Assembly: GCA_030601645.1 (NCBI GenBank)
Contig: JAUWBQ010000078.1
Coordinates: forward strand, 1 to 7,873
DNA: 7,873 bases
Source of the DNA: Candidatus Bathyarchaeota archaeon
GTDB lineage: Archaea > Thermoproteota > Bathyarchaeia > TCS64
Direction: 5' to 3'
In this document: positions 5,393 through 7,873 of the stretch, piece after piece
How positions within the stretch are numbered: the first letter of the stretch is position 1
Layout: every line of letters starts with the position of its first letter
The notes under the pieces: generated by a model
Told to the model about the DNA's origin: nothing
What the model saw: the letters and a program-made list of their open reading frames with translations, nothing else
Databases searched by the model: none
Made by a program: the position numbers and the translations under genes

Positions 5393-6211
5393 ATGATCGG
5401 AATCAGGATCCATGGCAGAGGCGGCCAGGGGGCTGTCACCGCCTCAAGGTTGCTGGCGAACGCGGCCTATATCGAGGGCAAGTTCTCTCAGGCCATCCCC
5501 ATGTACGGCACCGAGAGGAGGGGGGCACCCCTGATGGCCTTCGTGCGAATCGACGATGTTCGCGTCAGGGAGAGGGAGCTGGTCCACGAGCCAGACATAG
5601 TCGTAGTTCTTGACCCGCTGCTCAGCACCCAGCAGAGCGTCGCAGACGGGCTGAAGAAGGGCGGACTCTTAATCCTCAACTCTCAACTCCCGCCGGAGAA
5701 GGTCGAGATCGGCGGCGACATCAAGATAGCGACGGTCGACGCGACGAAGATCGCCCTGGAGACCCTTAAGAGGCTCATCACGAACACCGCCATCCTAGGG
5801 GCTTTCAGCAAGGTTGCGGGGTTCCCGAAGCTTGAGTCCATCGAGAAGGCAATCATGGAGCAGTTTCCCGGCAGGATCGGCGAACTGAACATCGCCGCCA
5901 TCCGGATGTCCTATGACGAAGTTAGCGAAGTCAAGCCCGCGACGAACAAGGAGGTCGTGATGGAGAAGCACGACATCCACGTCGGGGGATACGGCGTCCT
6001 CCAGGACGTCTCATCTTGGAGGGTCTTCACCCCCATCATCGACCTCGACAACTGCACCGGCTGCAAGTCTTGCTGGCTCTTCTGTCCTGAGACGGCCATC
6101 AAGTGGGTGGATGACAAGCCCGAGATAGAGTATCGCAAGTGCAAAGGCTGCGGCATCTGCGTCAACGAGTGCCCAGTCAAGGCGATCGATTTCGTGAGAG
6201 AGGAAGTCTAG
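5393..6211 (+). CDS. porCD: 2-oxoacid:ferredoxin oxidoreductase, fused gamma-delta subunit
   Basis: This 272-residue protein joins two subunits that are often separate genes. Residues 1-180 are the gamma subunit, recognised by IHGRGGQGAVTASRLLA (6-22) and MYGTERRGAPLMAFVRI (37-53). Residues about 205-272 are the delta subunit, a ferredoxin-like domain with two [4Fe-4S] binding sites: C221-x2-C224-x2-C227-x3-C231-P and C250-x2-C253-x2-C256-x3-C260-P. The delta domain carries electrons from the beta-subunit cluster to external ferredoxin; the gamma domain is the structural and CoA-related part of the complex. An SD site AGAGG lies seven bases before the ATG, which directly follows the promoter. 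Its stop codon is built into the SD of the alpha gene (TAGGAGG). The subunit type is clear; whether the substrate is pyruvate, a branched 2-oxoacid or another acid is not. Confidence 0.92.
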   Translation: MIGIRIHGRGGQGAVTASRLLANAAYIEGKFSQAIPMYGTERRGAPLMAFVRIDDVRVRERELVHEPDIVVVLDPLLSTQQSVADGLKKGGLLILNSQLPPEKVEIGGDIKIATVDATKIALETLKRLITNTAILGAFSKVAGFPKLESIEKAIMEQFPGRIGELNIAAIRMSYDEVSEVKPATNKEVVMEKHDIHVGGYGVLQDVSSWRVFTPIIDLDNCTGCKSCWLFCPETAIKWVDDKPEIEYRKCKGCGICVNECPVKAIDFVREEV

Positions 6212-6215
6212 GAGG
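6211..6215 (+). promoter_or_regulatory. SD site of the alpha subunit, overlapping the gamma-delta stop
   Basis: GGAGG begins with the last base of the gamma-delta TAG stop and lies seven bases before the ATG at 6223. This decides the start of the alpha gene: the open frame continues upstream into the gamma-delta gene, and an ATG at 6218 is out of frame. The overlap predicts translational coupling. Confidence 0.75.
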
Positions 6216-6222
6216 AAATGAA

Positions 6223-7389
6223 ATGTCGTCTGAAGTAATGGTGGGAAACAAGGCGACGGCCACGGCCGTCAAACTCGCAAGGGTACAGGTGGCATCAGCG
6301 TTCCCGGTGACCCCCCAGACAACCATCACGGAATACTTGTCCGACATGGTGGCAAACGGGGAGCTGGACGCAGAGTTCGTGAACGTCGAAGGCGAGCTGT
6401 CCTCTCAGGTGGTAGTACAGGCCGCCTCAAGGGTGGGCGCTCGAACCTTCGTGTGCACCTCAGGCCCAGGCCAGCTCTACATGCACCATCCGATGCACCA
6501 GACCTCCGACAACCGGCTTCCGGTCGTCATGGCCACCGTCCACAGGAGCAACAAGGGCATGCAGCCCGACCACACGGACCTCATGTCCCAGATGTGGACC
6601 GGCTGGATGCAGCTATACGTCGAGCACAACCAGGAGGCCCTCGACACGGTCCTGATGGCCTACAAGATCGCCGAGGACCCGAGAGTGAGGCTCCCCATGG
6701 TAATCGGATACGACGGGTACGTCCTGAGCTACACGGCGGAGCCCGTGGAGATCCCCGCACAGGAAGATGTGGACGCCTGGCTCCCCCCCAACAAGCCGAT
6801 GCCCAGCATCCTCCCGGACGAGGTCGACCCCTCGACCTTCGGCAGGGGCTGGGGCAGAGGAGACCCCCAGGAGCGTTGGCAGGTCCACCACGACGCCATC
6901 GTCGGAGCCAAGGAGGTCATCAAGGAAGTCAACGAGAGCTACGGTGAGACCTTCGGCCGCAAGTACGGCAACGGCCTCGTGGAGGAGTACAGGACGGATG
7001 GTGCCGAGGCGGTCATCGTCGCCATGGGGTCCATCGTCGGAACCGTCAGGGCGGCTGTAGACCGGCTCTGGGACGATGGCAAGAAGGTTGGCCTCGTGAA
7101 GCTAAAGTGCTTCCTCCCCTTCCCCTTCGAGGACTTCCAAGACATCGGCAGCAGAATCGGCGCCATCGGCATGATAGACAGGAACGTCTGCCTGGGCCAC
7201 GGCGGGGCTGGATACACGCAGATACGGAACGCCATCTACGACCTGGAGGACCGACCATCAGTGCTGGAGTTCTACGCAGGGCTCGGCGGCAAGGAGGTCA
7301 GGGTAAATGACGTCTACAAAGTCGGAGAGAAGATCCTGAAGGTCGCGAAGGAGGGCAAGATAGCCTCCCATGTGGAGTGGGTTTATTAG
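6223..7389 (+). CDS. porA: 2-oxoacid:ferredoxin oxidoreductase alpha subunit
   Basis: A 388-residue alpha subunit, the usual length for archaeal PorA. It carries the pyrimidine-binding part of the thiamine pyrophosphate site and most of the substrate pocket. FPVTPQTTITEYL (27-39) is the conserved substrate loop with Thr. VEGELSS (55-61) matches the VESEHSA region holding the cofactor-contacting Glu. HRSNKG (107-112) places Arg108 where the substrate carboxylate-binding Arg of the Desulfovibrio enzyme would lie. TGWMQLYVEHNQEALD (126-141) and YDGYVLSYTAEPVEI (about 165-180) are family hallmarks. The segment after the Glu, TSGPGQLYM (79-87), differs from the usual TSSQGLALM, and PDHTD replaces GDHQD. 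These changes hint at a different substrate or a divergent clade. It follows the gamma-delta gene by 11 bases and precedes the beta gene by 23. Confidence 0.9.
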   Translation: MSSEVMVGNKATATAVKLARVQVASAFPVTPQTTITEYLSDMVANGELDAEFVNVEGELSSQVVVQAASRVGARTFVCTSGPGQLYMHHPMHQTSDNRLPVVMATVHRSNKGMQPDHTDLMSQMWTGWMQLYVEHNQEALDTVLMAYKIAEDPRVRLPMVIGYDGYVLSYTAEPVEIPAQEDVDAWLPPNKPMPSILPDEVDPSTFGRGWGRGDPQERWQVHHDAIVGAKEVIKEVNESYGETFGRKYGNGLVEEYRTDGAEAVIVAMGSIVGTVRAAVDRLWDDGKKVGLVKLKCFLPFPFEDFQDIGSRIGAIGMIDRNVCLGHGGAGYTQIRNAIYDLEDRPSVLEFYAGLGGKEVRVNDVYKVGEKILKVAKEGKIASHVEWVY

Positions 7390-7398
7390 GAGAAGCAT

Positions 7399-7405
7399 GA
7401 GGTGA
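7399..7405 (+). promoter_or_regulatory. SD site of the beta subunit
   Basis: GAGGTGA is a near-perfect match to the archaeal 16S rRNA 3' end and lies seven bases before the ATG at 7413. It fixes the beta start in the 23-base gap after the alpha stop. Confidence 0.75.
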
Positions 7406-7412
7406 ACAAGAG

Positions 7413-7873
7413 ATGAGTCAGAGATTAACGCGGGCCCAGATACCCATGGAAGAGCTCACCATCACCCCGGGCAGCGCGTGCCAGGGATGCGGAGCGGCGC
7501 TCGGCGCAAGGCTGGCCTTCAAGGCCCTGGGGCCCAACACGATCAGACACGGCATACCATGCTGCCCCGACTCGACGACGAGGACCCCCAGAGCGGGAGC
7601 CGTCTTCGAGGGCGGCGGCGCGATGCTCACCGGCACCTGGCGGGCGTTGAAGGCCCTAGGCAGGACCGACGTCCAGGTCGTCGGCTTCTTCGGCGACGGC
7701 GGAACCTACGACATCGGCCTCCAGGGCCTGAGCGCCGCTGCGGAGCGGAACGAGAACGTGTGGGTGATAACCAAGGACAACGAGGCCTACATGAACACCG
7801 GCAACCAGCGCAGCAGCGCCACGCCCCTATACGCCAGGACCTCCACGACGCCCGTCGGCAAGCTGGTCCAGGG
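7413..7873 (+). CDS. porB: 2-oxoacid:ferredoxin oxidoreductase beta subunit (partial, 3' end missing)
   Basis: The open frame runs 153 codons to the window edge, about half of a usual PorB. It binds the diphosphate of thiamine pyrophosphate through GDGGTYDIGLQGL (94-106) and DNEAYMNTG (122-130), with Asp95 and Asn123 as likely magnesium ligands. ACQGCGAAL (22-30) gives Cys23 and Cys26, and PCC (49-51) a third cysteine, of the proximal [4Fe-4S] cluster; the fourth would lie past the window. Classical pyruvate enzymes read PTGCMEV where this one has IPCCPDSTT, and the next segment (60-80) is unlike the usual AAxAxGI stretch, again pointing to a divergent enzyme. The electron path would be substrate, thiamine intermediate, this cluster, the delta clusters and ferredoxin. 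It is the last visible gene of the operon. Confidence 0.9.
   Translation, partial: MSQRLTRAQIPMEELTITPGSACQGCGAALGARLAFKALGPNTIRHGIPCCPDSTTRTPRAGAVFEGGGAMLTGTWRALKALGRTDVQVVGFFGDGGTYDIGLQGLSAAAERNENVWVITKDNEAYMNTGNQRSSATPLYARTSTTPVGKLVQ

Noticed and set aside
6139..6222. Upstream extension of the alpha subunit
   Set aside because: It lies in another frame over the gamma-delta ferredoxin domain; the strong SD at 6211-6215 and family length support the ATG at 6223.
6453..6947. Long overlapping open frame inside the alpha gene
   Set aside because: Arg/Pro/His-rich shadow of the alpha subunit in another frame.
1..7873. tRNA or rRNA genes
   Set aside because: No cloverleaf with a GTTCRA-type arm or rRNA-like conserved segment was seen.

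Overview
The window looks archaeal. Its three intact operons start behind AT-rich TATA-type boxes and purine-rich Shine-Dalgarno (SD) sites of archaeal type, such as GAGGTGA at 7399-7405. The gene content is a multi-subunit 2-oxoacid:ferredoxin oxidoreductase and a MoxR/VWA pair, and stretches rich in T follow gene ends. The lineage cannot be fixed from this sequence. The backbone genes (about 2959-7873) are GC-rich. The block at 662-2365 is strikingly AT-rich, roughly 30% G+C by eye, with AGA/ATA/TTA-type codons, so it was probably acquired from elsewhere.

Layout. 1-661 has no intact gene. It holds two C-tract hairpins, a T-rich stretch, a decayed fragment that reads as the C-terminal part of a CRISPR Cas1 integrase (about 293-433, with an in-frame TAG), and the promoter of the next operon. 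662-2365 is a two-gene operon: an OLD/RecF-like SMC/ABC-type ATPase, then a small TOPRIM-like protein resembling the DUF4276 family. This is the arrangement of split-OLD anti-phage modules such as PARIS and related ATPase plus TOPRIM pairs. 2366-2958 is a gene graveyard: the C-terminal remnant of a DDE transposase (minus strand), a zinc-ribbon pseudogene with two stops (plus strand), nested palindromes and several (CG)n runs. 2959-5227 (minus) is a MoxR-type AAA+ ATPase followed by a VWA/CoxE-like protein, a chaperone-like pair. 5393 to the window end (plus, divergent) is a fused gamma-delta, alpha and partial beta subunit operon of a pyruvate/2-oxoacid:ferredoxin oxidoreductase.

How the parts fit. 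The metabolic operon encodes a CoA- and thiamine-pyrophosphate-dependent enzyme that oxidatively decarboxylates a 2-oxoacid and passes electrons through [4Fe-4S] clusters to ferredoxin. Several alpha and beta motifs differ from classical pyruvate enzymes, so the substrate is open. The divergent MoxR-VWA pair may serve assembly or remodelling of some complex; a link to the oxidoreductase is only inference from position. The AT-rich ATPase-TOPRIM operon sits between dead cas1 and dead transposase fragments. That fits a turnover hotspot where one defence system decayed and another stayed intact.

The best candidate for a little-described system is the ATPase-TOPRIM pair at 662-2365.
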